A stretch of 64,000 bases of DNA from Peptoniphilus vaginalis (GCF_900176605.1 NZ_FXLP01000003.1:1-64000), one strand, 5' to 3'; positions 32,293 to 41,945 are shown, counted from the stretch's first letter. Program-made: numbers and translations. Notes: generated by a model from the sequence alone, not told the origin.

Positions 32293-33186
32293 TTAGTCAC
32301 CAATAATTTTAACTTCTCTCTCCAAAGTCACGCCAAACTTATCATGAACAACTTTTTGAACTATTTCAATAGTTTCAAGTACATCTTGGGCTGTAGCCTT
32401 ATTCTTATTTACAACGAAGCCACAGTGCTTTTCGCTAATGCCAGCCCCCTTGTGGGTAAAGCCTCTTAGGCCAGAATCATCAATTAATTTCCCAGCAAAA
32501 TAACCTGTAGGTCTCTTAAAAGTCGAACCAGCAGAAGGCATATCAAGAGGTTGCTTGTCAGCCCTTCTTTGGTCAAAGTCCTCATACTTTTCTCTTATTT
32601 CATTCTTATCTCCATCTTCAAGAGAGAAGGTCGCACCAAGGACAATTAAGTCCCTCTCTTGGACAAGAGAATGCCTGTAAGAAAAGTTCATCTCATCACC
32701 AGGAACTTCAATAACCTTTAAATCTTCATCAAGAAGTCTCACGCTCTTTACAACATTTTTAATCTCTCCGTCATAGGCACCAGCATTCATAACAATGGCA
32801 CCACCAAGAGAGCCTGGAATACCGTGAGCAAACTCAAGACCTGTAAGGGAATTTTCCATGGCAAACTCGCTGATTTTTTTCATACTTGCACCAGTTCCTG
32901 CATAAATTTCCTTATCAGAAACTTTTTTAACATCATTTAACTTGTTTTTAAGCTTGATGATAATACCGTCAAAACCCTTGTCCCTTACAATGATGTTAGT
33001 GCAGTTGCCAAGAATATAATATTTGTAATTATTTTTTTTAATAGATTTTAAAATTTCCACAAGAGCCACTTCATCATTAGGCTTAATGAGAAGCTTAGCA
33101 GGACCGCCAACACAAAAAGAAGTGTGGTTCTTCATAGGCTCATAGTAGAAAAAATCTCCCAAATTTTCATTTATATCAAATAACAT
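32293..33186 (-). CDS. murB: UDP-N-acetylenolpyruvoylglucosamine reductase
   Basis: FAD enzyme of peptidoglycan precursor synthesis, reducing UDP-GlcNAc-enolpyruvate to UDP-MurNAc. 297 aa with HTSFCVGGPAKLLIKP, GIPGSLGGAIVMNAGAYDGE, YRHSLVQE, PSAGSTFKRP (the catalytic serine) and HCGFVVNK; this is the type IIa short form. ATG 33186 chosen because GAGGTG lies 5 nt before it; the longer TTG start would cover that site. Confidence 0.95.
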   Translation of the reverse strand: MLFDINENLGDFFYYEPMKNHTSFCVGGPAKLLIKPNDEVALVEILKSIKKNNYKYYILGNCTNIIVRDKGFDGIIIKLKNKLNDVKKVSDKEIYAGTGASMKKISEFAMENSLTGLEFAHGIPGSLGGAIVMNAGAYDGEIKNVVKSVRLLDEDLKVIEVPGDEMNFSYRHSLVQERDLIVLGATFSLEDGDKNEIREKYEDFDQRRADKQPLDMPSAGSTFKRPTGYFAGKLIDDSGLRGFTHKGAGISEKHCGFVVNKNKATAQDVLETIEIVQKVVHDKFGVTLEREVKIIGD

Positions 33187-33198
33187 AGAACACCTCAA

Positions 33199-34199
33199 TT
33201 AAATACTAAGTCAATTATAACATTGAAAGAGGGGAAAAGAAAAAGTTTTAAAAATGTCTTTAAAAGCTAAAGCTTTTACATTTCTTTAAAAAATTTTATC
33301 TTTAACTAATTTTTTCTAAAACCTAAAGTTTTAATTCTTCTCTTGGAGGGGACTTATACCCATTCGGGCACGAGTGGCTTATTCGTTCGCCCTTGCCTGT
33401 GCCTGTGTGGCATCCCCCTCCGGGCCACCCCCCCCCCAACACCTTCAACGACCTGGCAGGGGCCTTTGTCACCAACCCCGAGCGGCAGACATCTTTTTTT
33501 TGCAGTAGAACACAAATTGTCGCAAGCTCCAATTTGCGAACTGACCTACCATCAATTTGCTACGCAAATTGGGTTAGGTCATGTCAACTCGCATCGCTCA
33601 AACATTGAAATTTTTTAACGTCTCCGAAATTTTTGCTTACTGCCTTATTAGCTTGCGATTTATTGGCAAACTTTACAAACTCATAAGCCTTCAACAAGTT
33701 GGGCACTATTGCCAAGCTCACAACTGCATATAAAGTTACAAAAAAATAAAGCCTAATCAAAAATTATTAAGCTTTAACTTTTTATGAGTTTACATTTATT
33801 TGTGAAGTTATCATTTTCTATGACTTCATAAGAAACAACAACTTCATAATTAGTTACAAGGTTATAAGATGTAATCACTTCATAAAGAATTACAACTTAT
33901 CCCATAAGCCGCGAGCTAATCAAGTGCATCTAATGAGCAAAAAAATCGGTTATGCGTTAAAAATTTTCAACTGTTTGAATTCGCGAAGCGAATGAGTTTT
34001 GAAAATTTAGCATGACCGATTTTTTTGGACTCAACGTACGTGGGGTGAAGGGGGTGGTTTGGAGGGGCAAGGGGCCTCACGATGCCCCTAAGCCCCTCCA
34101 ATATTGATTCGTAAAGCTCTGCTTTACAAAAACTAATTTAAAAATAAAAACTTTATCAGAAAATAAAAATTATAAAACCCTTTTTAAAATAATTTTCAC
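33199..34199. repeat. 1-kb gene-free spacer with GC-rich, hairpin-filled repeat-like element
   Basis: No convincing gene. GC content rises sharply at 33343-33500 and 34030-34105. Visible hairpins: AAAAGCT/AGCTTTT (33261), CAATTTGC/GCAAATTG (33553), ATTCGC/GCGAAT (33979), a nested GGAGGGGC...GCCCCTCC stem enclosing GGGGC/GCCCC (34061-34102), and GTAAAGC/GCTTTAC (34111-34127). Starts with GAGGGGACTTATACCC and ends with the GTAAAGC hairpin plus ACAAAAACT; both end modules recur, close together, at 60641-60695. Several in-frame stretches exist but look like chance readings of GC-rich DNA. Confidence 0.5.
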
Positions 34200-34229
34200 G
34201 AAAAAAGCAGCCTTTCTCTGGCTGCTTTA
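34200..34229 (-). terminator. terminator after ctp
   Basis: Stem AAAGCAGCC / GGCTGCTTT with loop AGAGAAA, then TTTTTT on the minus strand; it closes the ftsE-ftsX-M23-ctp operon. Confidence 0.85.
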
Positions 34230-34243
34230 ATCCTTCTTAAATT

Positions 34244-35413
34244 TTATTTTTCCTTCAATATCTCTAGGGCCTTTTGAAGTTGTGTATCTGTTTTGAGATA
34301 GTCTACTCCAATTCCCTTAACATTTTCTGGAAGGTTTACTTCTACGTCTGGTTTTATTCCTAATTTATTTATTGAGTCGCCACTTGGTGTGAAGTATTCT
34401 GAGGTTGTAAGTTTTAATCCATCTCCTTCTGGCAAGGCTATTACATTTTGTACTACTCCCTTGCCATAGGTTTTCTTACCAACAATTTTTGCCCTATGAA
34501 GGTCGCTTATTGCTCCTGCCAAAATTTCTGATGCCGAAGCTGACCCTTCGTTAACAAGGACTACCATCTTGATGTCGTTGTACTTGTCGTCAGTTTTGTA
34601 GTCTTCTATGACTTCTCCCTTGTTGTTCTTCAAGGTTACGAAGTTTGTCTTTGGAAGAATTGCATCTCCAATTTCATAGGCTGAGTCCACAACTCCACCA
34701 GGGTTTCCCCTCATGTCTAGGACTATTCCCTTGACGCCTTCATCAGTGAGTTCTCTTAAAACTTTTTTGAAGTCCTTACCTGTCTCTTCGTCAAACATTG
34801 TTATACCAATGTAGCCATAGTCTCCAATTTTATTTTTTAATACAGAGTCGATTTTTATCTCTTCTCTTTTGATCTCAACTTCTTCTGTCTTTAGATTTTT
34901 CTTCTTTAAAATTAAAATCTTGACACTTGTACCTACCTCACCACGCATCTCCTTTGATGCCTGATCAATTTTGTCTGCAGAGAAGTCCTTGCCATTGATT
35001 TTTAAAATCTTGTCGCCGGACTCTATGCCAGCCCTATCAGCTGGTGAACCCTTTATAGGAGAAACTACTGTTACAGTTCCATCTTCTGCAGGAGAAATTA
35101 TAACTCCAATGCCTTGGAACTTGCCTGTGGTTTGCTCTGACAATTTTTTCATCTCATCTTTTGTGAGATATTGTGAATAAGGATCTTCAAGTCCTGCGAC
35201 TAGCCCCTTTAAAATTCCAGCCTCAAGATTTTCTTCTTTTATGTCCTTATTGTAGAGGTAGTTTTCCTTTAAATACTTTTCAAGTAAAACTACCTTTCCA
35301 AAATTTTCATTTGTAGCTAAAATACTTTTTACTGTGTATATTCTAGTAACAACAGCAGTTGTCAAAATTAAGATAACAACTGCTGCCACTTTTAAAAATT
35401 TATTTTTTTTCAT
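34244..35413 (-). CDS. S41-family C-terminal processing protease (CtpB-like)
   Basis: Exported or membrane-anchored serine protease of 389 aa: hydrophobic helix at about 5-25, a PDZ domain (GIGVIISPAEDGTVTVVSPIKGSPADRAGIESGD), then the S41 core with GNPGGVVDSAYE, the catalytic Ser in NEGSASASEI and Lys in GKKTYGKGVVQ. Sits last in the ftsEX operon, so it may trim the neighbouring M23 hydrolase or other envelope proteins (inference). Start ATG overlaps the upstream stop (TAATG). Confidence 0.93.
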   Translation of the reverse strand: MKKNKFLKVAAVVILILTTAVVTRIYTVKSILATNENFGKVVLLEKYLKENYLYNKDIKEENLEAGILKGLVAGLEDPYSQYLTKDEMKKLSEQTTGKFQGIGVIISPAEDGTVTVVSPIKGSPADRAGIESGDKILKINGKDFSADKIDQASKEMRGEVGTSVKILILKKKNLKTEEVEIKREEIKIDSVLKNKIGDYGYIGITMFDEETGKDFKKVLRELTDEGVKGIVLDMRGNPGGVVDSAYEIGDAILPKTNFVTLKNNKGEVIEDYKTDDKYNDIKMVVLVNEGSASASEILAGAISDLHRAKIVGKKTYGKGVVQNVIALPEGDGLKLTTSEYFTPSGDSINKLGIKPDVEVNLPENVKGIGVDYLKTDTQLQKALEILKEK

Positions 35414-36654
35414 TATACATATCCCAATGGATTTACTGGTGTTCCATTAACCCTAACCTCAAAGTGAAGATGTGGTCCTGTTGATAAACCTGTTGTACCA
35501 ATAAAGGCCACAACATCTCCTGCTGATACAGAATCTCCTACTGACTTGTTAAGTGCAGAACAGTGAGCGTAAACTGTTACTGTGTCACCATGGTCTATCA
35601 TTATTACATTTCCATAGCCACTCATAAGTCTTGATAAAATTACTGTACCTGACTTAGCTGCAACTATTGGCGTTCCACTTGGTGCCGGTATGTCTATACC
35701 TGAGTGGAATTTAGAATAGCCGAGAATTGGATGCTTTCTGTAACCAAAAGGTGAAGATATTGAGTAATGACCTGGCACCGGCCAAGTGTATGCTTGTCCA
35801 TCTCTTGGTCTTGATGCAACACTTATGTTGCTGTTAACCCTATTTGTCCTATTAGATGAAGCCCTTTGAGCTCTTGCCTTTGCCTCATTTTCCCTTTTCT
35901 TTTGAACTTCAATTTCCTTTTGAAGTTTTAAAATTTCTAGATCTAGATTTTGCCAATCTGATTGAGCCTTTTCATATTCTAGCTTATAGGCATCAATATT
36001 TTTTTCAAGAACCTTCATATACTCATTCTTTGCATTAACTGCATCTTGATATCCTTGTCTTTCAGATTCAACAGCAGCCTTGCTAACAGAAAGTTTTTCT
36101 CTATCTACTTTTAATCTTTCTTCAGTGTTTTTTATAGTGTCGATTTGAGTCTTTATAAACTCAATAAGTTCTCTGTCAGCTCTTGCTATAGAAGAAATAA
36201 TTTCGTTATTCCTAAGTAACTCTTCGATGTCTTTAGAGTTTAACAAAACTTCAATATAAGTGATATTGCCTCTCTTATACATTTCCCTTAATCTTGATCT
36301 TAGGGATTTCGTATTTGCTTCAAGATTTGCCTGAGCCTCTTGCATTTTTTTTTGATTTTCAGCTATATCTTGGTTGAGTTTATTAATTTCTTTTTCAAGT
36401 GATTGAATCTTGTTAGACTTCTCCAGAATCTTGGCATCTAAAGTTTCAATCTCATCAGAAATGGAGTCCTTTTCTGTTTCTGTGTTAGAAATATTAGTCT
36501 TTTGCTCCTTCATTTTTGAATTGATTTTTCTTTTTTGTTCAATTTTTTTATTTTTTTCAATAGTTAGAGTCTTAGAGCTCTTGGCAAAACTTGCACTTGG
36601 TGTAGCCATTATAGCAGCCAGGCAAATTGCAAGAATCTTTTTCTTACTATACAT
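35413..36654 (-). CDS. coiled-coil M23 murein hydrolase, FtsEX-linked (PcsB/EnvC-like)
   Basis: The 413-aa protein has a signal peptide (about 1-24), a long coiled coil (about 30-270, many K/E/Q heptads), a Ser/Arg linker, and a C-terminal LytM domain with [19 protein letters not shown] and [12 protein letters not shown]. The HxxxD and HxH zinc ligands are intact, so it may be an active endopeptidase, unlike E. coli EnvC. Proteins of this build are driven by FtsEX at the septum. Lies 8 bp after ftsX; ATG 36654 after AGGTGAAAGA. Confidence 0.93.
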   Translation of the reverse strand: MYSKKKILAICLAAIMATPSASFAKSSKTLTIEKNKKIEQKRKINSKMKEQKTNISNTETEKDSISDEIETLDAKILEKSNKIQSLEKEINKLNQDIAENQKKMQEAQANLEANTKSLRSRLREMYKRGNITYIEVLLNSKDIEELLRNNEIISSIARADRELIEFIKTQIDTIKNTEERLKVDREKLSVSKAAVESERQGYQDAVNAKNEYMKVLEKNIDAYKLEYEKAQSDWQNLDLEILKLQKEIEVQKKRENEAKARAQRASSNRTNRVNSNISVASRPRDGQAYTWPVPGHYSISSPFGYRKHPILGYSKFHSGIDIPAPSGTPIVAAKSGTVILSRLMSGYGNVIMIDHGDTVTVYAHCSALNKSVGDSVSAGDVVAFIGTTGLSTGPHLHFEVRVNGTPVNPLGYV

Positions 36655-36662
36655 TCTTTCAC

Positions 36663-37565
36663 CTACACATCTAAATACTTTTTAGTAGAGAATAAGGATC
36701 CAAAAAATCCAATTCCAACACCTATGCATAAAAATACAATATATAAGTCCATCCTAACAGATGCAGCTCTTATCATATCTACACCTGTAATATCATGGAG
36801 TTGTGGGTTTAACCTCTCAAAAATTATTCCATAAAGTCTCAGTGTCAAGAAACCTGATATGGCTGAACCGAGAATTCCAAAAATAATTCCATTTATTAAG
36901 AAGGGTCCCCTTATATAAGTATTAGTTGCCCCAACATACTTCATTATGTTTATTTCCTTTTCCTTGTTTGAAATAGCAATCTTAATTGTGTTGTGAATAA
37001 TTAAAACAGAAATCAAAACTAGGATTAGAACAATTGCTGCTCCCACATACTTAACTCCATTTTGGATTTTCATCATTTGAGTTACAAAGTCATAGTAATA
37101 GTTGTGGTCTTCAACAATTGGAAGGTCCTTATACTTGTCTTCAATTTCCTTTCCATAGGAAAGCTCCTTCATCTCAACAGTTATAGAAGCTGGTAGAGGG
37201 TTCCCACCAGGAATATTATCTAGGATTGAAGAGTCTTCTCCAAAACCTTCTTTGAATTCCTCTAGGGCTTCTTCCTTAGAAACATAGGCAACCTTTTTTA
37301 CCTTTTTATTTTCATCGAGCTTGTCAATAAAAGCATTTACATCCTTAGGCTTTGCATCGTCCTTTAAGAAGAATACAACCTTGTCTAACTTTTCTCCAGT
37401 TTGAAATACCAGTCCATTTAAATTCAAAATCATAAGCATAACTACACCAAAAAGTGTAAGCATTGCTGTAATGGAAATTACAGAAGTAAAGGACATAGTC
37501 TTATTTCTCCACAAACTTGAGAAGGCTTCTCTAACAAGATTAGAGAACTGTCTTATTACCTTCAT
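36663..37565 (-). CDS. ftsX: cell-division ABC permease FtsX
   Basis: A 300-aa protein with four helices in the FtsX arrangement: cytoplasmic N-terminus, helix 1 (about 25-48), a large external loop that contacts the murein hydrolase, and three helices in the last 130 residues. [21 protein letters not shown] and [16 protein letters not shown] are family-like. ATG 37565 is 26 bp inside ftsE behind GGAGGTTACT. Partner of FtsE and the M23 protein. Confidence 0.95.
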   Translation of the reverse strand: MKVIRQFSNLVREAFSSLWRNKTMSFTSVISITAMLTLFGVVMLMILNLNGLVFQTGEKLDKVVFFLKDDAKPKDVNAFIDKLDENKKVKKVAYVSKEEALEEFKEGFGEDSSILDNIPGGNPLPASITVEMKELSYGKEIEDKYKDLPIVEDHNYYYDFVTQMMKIQNGVKYVGAAIVLILVLISVLIIHNTIKIAISNKEKEINIMKYVGATNTYIRGPFLINGIIFGILGSAISGFLTLRLYGIIFERLNPQLHDITGVDMIRAASVRMDLYIVFLCIGVGIGFFGSLFSTKKYLDV

Positions 37566-38238
37566 AGTAACCTCCTTCCCTTATATCAGAAACAATAGCA
37601 CCATGGTCTAGGGTCACTACCCTTTTATTAAACTTGTCTACAATATTAACTGCGTGAGTAGCCATTATAATAGTTTTCCCTGCATCATTAATATTTTTTA
37701 AGGCAGTCATAATATCCCAAGCAGTTGACTCATCAAGATTACCTGTTGGCTCATCACAAACTAAATAGCGAGCATCATTTACAATTGCTCTTGCAATGGC
37801 AACCCTTTGTGACTCTCCACCAGATAGCTCAGAAGGATAATTCTTTACCTTGTCGCTTAAGTTAACAAGGTCAAGAGCGTACTCAACTTTTTTATTTATT
37901 TCTTTTTTTGACTCTCCAAGAATTTCTAGGGCAAAGGCCACATTCTCAAAAACAGTTTTCTTTTCTAAAAGTCTAAAGTCTTGGAAGACAACAGAAATAT
38001 TTCTCCTAAGTTTAGGAATCATATATTTTGAAATTTTAGTTATTTCATCATCGCCAATAAAAATTTTTCCACGATTAGCTTTTTCTTCTCTTATAAGAAG
38101 TTTTATCATAGTAGACTTCCCTGCACCTGATGGCCCAACTAAGAAAACAAAATCGCCACGTGGCACTTCAATATTTACATTTGATAGTGCAGCGACACCA
38201 TTGTTGTATTCCTTATAAATATTTTCAAATTTTATCAT
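37540..38238 (-). CDS. ftsE: cell-division ABC ATPase FtsE
   Basis: 232-aa ATPase with Walker A GPSGAGKST (about 34-42), Q-loop VVFQDFRLLEKKTVFENVAFAL (typical of FtsE), signature LSGGESQRVAIARAI, Walker B LVCDEPTGNLD and switch ATHA. First gene of a four-gene division operon. Upstream a minus-strand TATAAT lies at 38264-38269 with a weak TGTACA 18 bp before it. Confidence 0.96.
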   Translation of the reverse strand: MIKFENIYKEYNNGVAALSNVNIEVPRGDFVFLVGPSGAGKSTMIKLLIREEKANRGKIFIGDDEITKISKYMIPKLRRNISVVFQDFRLLEKKTVFENVAFALEILGESKKEINKKVEYALDLVNLSDKVKNYPSELSGGESQRVAIARAIVNDARYLVCDEPTGNLDESTAWDIMTALKNINDAGKTIIMATHAVNIVDKFNKRVVTLDHGAIVSDIREGGYYEGNKTVL

Positions 38239-38384
38239 AAAAACACCTTTCTATAATCTTAATCAATTATATTACAAAGTGGTTACAGATGTACAGTGAA
38301 TTTATTAATTTCCCCAACAAAGCCTTGAAATAATAATATTTTTAAAGTCTTTAAAAATTTTTTTGAAATTTTTTAAAAAAATAT

Positions 38385-38413
38385 TTTACATTTTATTATC
38401 CATCGTGTATAAT
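38385..38413 (+). promoter_or_regulatory. promoter of the CofE-like gene
   Basis: TTTACA (38385-38390), 17-bp spacer, TATAAT (38408-38413), about 40 bp before the start at 38455. Confidence 0.8.
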
Positions 38414-38454
38414 TTTGAAGTAAAAAAGTAGTTTATTTAAATGTAGGAGGAATT

Positions 38455-39639
38455 ATGCAAAGATACATTGGTACAGTAGTACGTGGAATCCGTACACCTA
38501 TTGTAAAAAGTGGAGACAATCTAGTCGATATTGTCGTTGATTCCCTAGGAAAGGCTCTTGAATCAGAAAATATTTCTGTGAGAGACAAGGATATTGTTGC
38601 AGTAACAGAATCTTTAGTTGCAAGAGCACAAAACAACTATGTTACTATTGATGACATAGCAGAAGACATTAACAAAAAGTTCGACAAGGAAATTGGAATA
38701 GTATTCCCAATTCTTAGCCGTAACAGATTTTCAACAATCCTAAGGGGTATTGCAAAGTCAGGAAAGAAAATACATTTTCTTTTCTCCTACCCATCTGATG
38801 AAGTTGGAAATTCACTAATGGATCCAAGCCTTCTTTATGAAGCGAAGATCAACCCATTCACAGATGTCTTAGAAGAAAAAGATTACAGAAGAATCTTTGG
38901 TGAAGAAGTTAAACACGAATTTACAGGTATTGATTATGTAACTCTTTATAAGGAAATTTGTGGTGGCAACTGCGACATTCACTTCTCAAATGATCCTAAG
39001 ACTATTCTAAATTACACAGATGAAGTTCTTATTGGATCAACTCACACAAGATTTTCAATAAAGAGACTTTTAAAAGACGAAGGAGCAAAAGTTGTTCTTG
39101 GTCTTGACGATATATTAAATGAATCCATTAATGGAAGTGGCTACAATCAAGAATTTGGTCTACTTGGATCAAACTTTGCATCTGACACTAGATTAAAGCT
39201 ATTCCCAAGAAATGGAGAAACTTTTGTAAAAGAAGTTCAAAAGAAACTAATTGAAAAATACAATAAGCAAGTAGAAGTTATGATTTATGGCGACGGTGCC
39301 TTCAAGGATCCAGTTGGAAAAATTTGGGAACTTGCAGACCCAGTTGTATCACCTGCCCACACTGATGGACTTGCTGGTCAACCAAGCGAACTTAAAATCA
39401 AATACATTGCAGACACTGACTTAAAGGATATGGACACTGAACACGCAACTGCTGCAATGAAAGAAAAAATTTCTCACAAGCAAAAAGACCTTGTTGGAAA
39501 AGACGAAACACTTGGAACTACTCCTAGAAGAATCACTGACTTACTTGGAAGTCTTTGTGACCTTACAAGTGGATCAGGTGACAAGGGTACTCCAGTCATC
39601 TTTATCCAAGGTTACTTCGATAACTATGCAAGTGAATAA
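38455..39639 (+). CDS. CofE-like protein (F420-0:gamma-glutamyl ligase superfamily)
   Basis: 394-aa protein with CofE-type features: VRGIRTPIVKSGDNLVDIVVDSL, DIVAVTESLVARAQ, and AHTDGLAGQPSELKIKYIADTD. True CofE adds glutamates to coenzyme F420, a cofactor not expected in such an organism and with no other F420 gene here. This longer variant is common in anaerobic Firmicutes with unknown function; it may be another amide-bond ligase. Own promoter, AGGAGGAATT before ATG, and a strong terminator: a monocistronic housekeeping-style unit. Confidence 0.8.
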   Translation: MQRYIGTVVRGIRTPIVKSGDNLVDIVVDSLGKALESENISVRDKDIVAVTESLVARAQNNYVTIDDIAEDINKKFDKEIGIVFPILSRNRFSTILRGIAKSGKKIHFLFSYPSDEVGNSLMDPSLLYEAKINPFTDVLEEKDYRRIFGEEVKHEFTGIDYVTLYKEICGGNCDIHFSNDPKTILNYTDEVLIGSTHTRFSIKRLLKDEGAKVVLGLDDILNESINGSGYNQEFGLLGSNFASDTRLKLFPRNGETFVKEVQKKLIEKYNKQVEVMIYGDGAFKDPVGKIWELADPVVSPAHTDGLAGQPSELKIKYIADTDLKDMDTEHATAAMKEKISHKQKDLVGKDETLGTTPRRITDLLGSLCDLTSGSGDKGTPVIFIQGYFDNYASE

Positions 39640-39653
39640 TTTATAAAATTTTT

Positions 39654-39678
39654 GCCACCCTTAGGGGTGGCTTTTTTA
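39654..39678 (+). terminator. terminator after the CofE-like gene
   Basis: Stem GCCACCC / GGGTGGC (39654-39671) followed by TTTTTTATT. Confidence 0.9.
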
Positions 39679-40034
39679 TTACAATTTTTTAATTTTTAAT
39701 TCACTTCTTACACACTTCTATATAATAAAAAATCTTTAGTTTACTTTGGCAACTTCTACTTGCATCTTATTTCATTAAAGCAAATTTTTATACTCTCAAT
39801 CCAAATAAAAACTTCAAAAATCTACTCTGTCATTTCTTTTTTTAATTTTCTAATTTTATACAAGTTAATAAAAGCTCACTAACTTATAAAAACTTATGGG
39901 CTCACAAGTTTTTATAACTTAATAAAAAAATATAAACTCATTAAAATTTATGACTTCATAGGGTCTTATGAGTTAATAAAAATAAATTATAAGCTTCGTA
40001 AGGATTAGCTAGGATAAAATAAATTTCTGTAATA
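39679..40034. other. AT-rich gene-free spacer before IS110 copy 2
   Basis: No gene seen. Contains a 12-bp stem TTATAAAAACTT / AAGTTTTTATAA (about 39886-39920) and a looser AACTCAT / ATGAGTT stem. Otherwise featureless. Confidence 0.5.
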
Positions 40035-40168
40035 AAAACCTGCTAACAAAAGTCAAGCTTAACCTGAAATTAATTTCAGGTTATTTGATTGTTTGAGTAA
40101 TTAAATTAGCGCATGGCAAACAAACCGAGTGTAATCAATCGGCTTGCTTTTTAGTGTTATTCTAAATC

Positions 40169-41392
40169 TTATGCTACTTTTAATTCTTGTTTCTGGGCTT
40201 TTGATTCCATAACTCTTGCATAGTAGATTCTTAAGAATTTGTTTAATCCTGCAAATTTACAAACTTTTTTGGCTTTTCCTTCTTTTTCTTTTTTTATCAT
40301 GTAATTATATATTTCGTTTTCTGGATTTTTCGAACTCATCATACATTTCATGGCTTGATAGCCTACTTTTCTTAGTATTGCATTTCCTCTTTTGCTTATT
40401 TTTCTTTGATCTGCTTTAAAGTTTCCTGATTCGTATGGTGGTGCGTCTATTCCTATGAAGGATATTAGGCTTTTTTTATTTTTAAATTTTCTTAGGTCTC
40501 CAAGTTCTGCTACTATTTGTACTGCTAATTTTTCTGATATGCCTGAAAATTTTTTTGCTTCTTGATATTCTTCTAGGGGCTCGGATATTTCTATCATTTG
40601 TGATAAAATATTTTTTAGAATCTGATTTATTTGTTTTATCAGGTTTATTCCTTCTCTGATATTCGTTTCTATTTTTGAGTTATGGGAAGGTTGTGTTGAG
40701 ATACTATCTTCTGCTATTTTGTAAATGGCTTTTGCTTTGTTTACATTTGGATGGTATCTCTTTTCTTTTGCCCAAGTTTTGTATTCTTCTACAAATTCTT
40801 CTTCTGTGTTTTCTATTATTAGGTCTTTATGCCACCATTTTTCTAGAAAGTCTAATAGTTTGTCTTTTGAAAAGTCTCCTGAATTATGTGGTATTAGTTT
40901 TTTTATTCCTGGAAATGTTTGATGTATTGTTTGATCTATGTAGTTCATTTGATTGATTCTTAGATTCATATAATGTTGGTAGTTTCTGTTTAATTCTTTT
41001 AGGACTCTGTAGTTCTCTTTATCTATTTTGTATTCTTCTAATTCTTTCCAATACATTAGTCCATATTCTGCTATTTGTTTTGCATCTATCTTGTCATTTT
41101 TTGCTTTCCTAAAGTTTAATGCTCTACAGAATTGTTTCATTTTTAATGGATTTATTACTGTTACAAAGTAGCCTCTATCTTTTAATTCATAAAGTATTGG
41201 TAGATGATATTTTCCTGTTGCTTCCATTGTTATTTTTATTTCTTCTTTTAATTTTTCTAGTTTCTCTATTAATTTTTCTATTTCTGTTTTGTTTAGAGAA
41301 ACATCGAAGGGTTTCCAAATTATTTTGCTTCCTTGTTCTAATGCACAAACTGTTATTTTCTCTTTTGATATGTCTATTCCTACAGATATCAT
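40169..41392 (-). CDS. IS110-family transposase (DEDD), copy 2
   Basis: 407 aa, identical in sequence to the protein of copy 1: N-terminal DEDD RuvC-like domain (MISVGIDISKEK) and C-terminal Tnp_20 domain with GNFKADQRKISKRGNAILRK. Intact. Upstream 242 bp again hold the TATAAT and candidate bridge-RNA region. Confidence 0.95.
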   Translation of the reverse strand: MISVGIDISKEKITVCALEQGSKIIWKPFDVSLNKTEIEKLIEKLEKLKEEIKITMEATGKYHLPILYELKDRGYFVTVINPLKMKQFCRALNFRKAKNDKIDAKQIAEYGLMYWKELEEYKIDKENYRVLKELNRNYQHYMNLRINQMNYIDQTIHQTFPGIKKLIPHNSGDFSKDKLLDFLEKWWHKDLIIENTEEEFVEEYKTWAKEKRYHPNVNKAKAIYKIAEDSISTQPSHNSKIETNIREGINLIKQINQILKNILSQMIEISEPLEEYQEAKKFSGISEKLAVQIVAELGDLRKFKNKKSLISFIGIDAPPYESGNFKADQRKISKRGNAILRKVGYQAMKCMMSSKNPENEIYNYMIKKEKEGKAKKVCKFAGLNKFLRIYYARVMESKAQKQELKVA

Positions 41393-41577
41393 ATTTTTTC
41401 CTTCTTTCTTTTTATTTTGTAGTTTCTACCTGCACCATTACACTCATTTTAGCTTGTGACACGGGCGCTTTGCCCAACCTGCTTAACCGAATATGAATAA
41501 TGAAAAGGTAGTTGACAGTTTTTATGGCGGATGTTTAAACCCTAAAACAGCCTCGTCATACTACTTCTTCATTATAC
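41393..41577 (-). ncRNA. candidate bridge RNA region of IS110 copy 2
   Basis: Copy of the region described at 28586-28770, between the minus-strand TATAAT at 41571-41576 and the transposase start. Supported by position in IS110-type elements only. Confidence 0.4.
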
Positions 41578-41628
41578 AAAAATAGTGCAAGATAGGAATT
41601 ACTTCCTTTCTTACACTATTTATGGTAC

Positions 41629-41653
41629 TAAAAACAGGTGCCTTAACACCTGC
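41629..41653 (-). terminator. terminator after veg
   Basis: Stem CAGGTG (41647-41652) / CACCTG (41635-41640) with loop TTAAGG, then TTTTT on the minus strand that runs into IS110 copy 2. Confidence 0.75.
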
Positions 41654-41678
41654 CACAAATCTAAATATATAAAAGATT

Positions 41679-41945
41679 TTATGATATCATTTTTGCATCT
41701 TTATAAGCAACTTCTTCATCTAAAACTGTAACTTGAACTGTCGATGTCAATACGTCTGAATAAGTGTAGCTTGCAGTTACTAATTCTTCTCCATTAAAAA
41801 CCTCAAGTACAAAAAGACTTGGGTAAGTTGCCTTTAGGATTCCCTTCCTTGTTACGATTTTTTTTCTGCCCTTGTTGGCTCTCACAATAACTTTCTTTCC
41901 TATGTGGTTCTCAAGTTCTCTCTTGATAATTTGCATTTGATTCAT
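41679..41945 (-). CDS. veg: Veg protein
   Basis: 88-aa small basic-then-acidic protein of the Veg family (ELENHIGKKVIVRANKGRKK, RKGILKATYPSLFVLEV, YSYSDVLT-like YTYSDVLTSTV). In Bacillus it is abundant and promotes biofilm matrix expression through SinR; its biochemical role is otherwise unclear. Like its Bacillus counterpart it is driven by very strong tandem promoters. ATG 41945 with GGAAGGAATGGG upstream; a second ATG three codons on is possible. Confidence 0.93.
   Translation of the reverse strand: MNQMQIIKRELENHIGKKVIVRANKGRKKIVTRKGILKATYPSLFVLEVFNGEELVTASYTYSDVLTSTVQVTVLDEEVAYKDAKMIS

Larger units (their letters stand above)
40035..41634 (-). mobile_element. IS110-family insertion sequence, copy 2
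   Basis: Same 1600-bp unit as at 27228-28827, in the same orientation, offset exactly 12,807 bp. Its right end abuts the CAGGTG/CACCTG stem of the veg terminator, so it took the same kind of site as copy 1. The lack of differences in all predicted frames implies recent transposition or gene conversion. Confidence 0.93.

Noticed and set aside
33323-33618. Small Gly/Pro/Cys-rich frames on both strands in the murB-ctp spacer
   Set aside because: Low-complexity readings of GC-rich repeats with no ribosome site; the region is described as a repeat-like element.
27228-41634. Composite transposon made of two IS110 copies and the genes between
   Set aside because: IS110 elements do not move as composites in the classic way, and the enclosed genes are core chromosomal genes.
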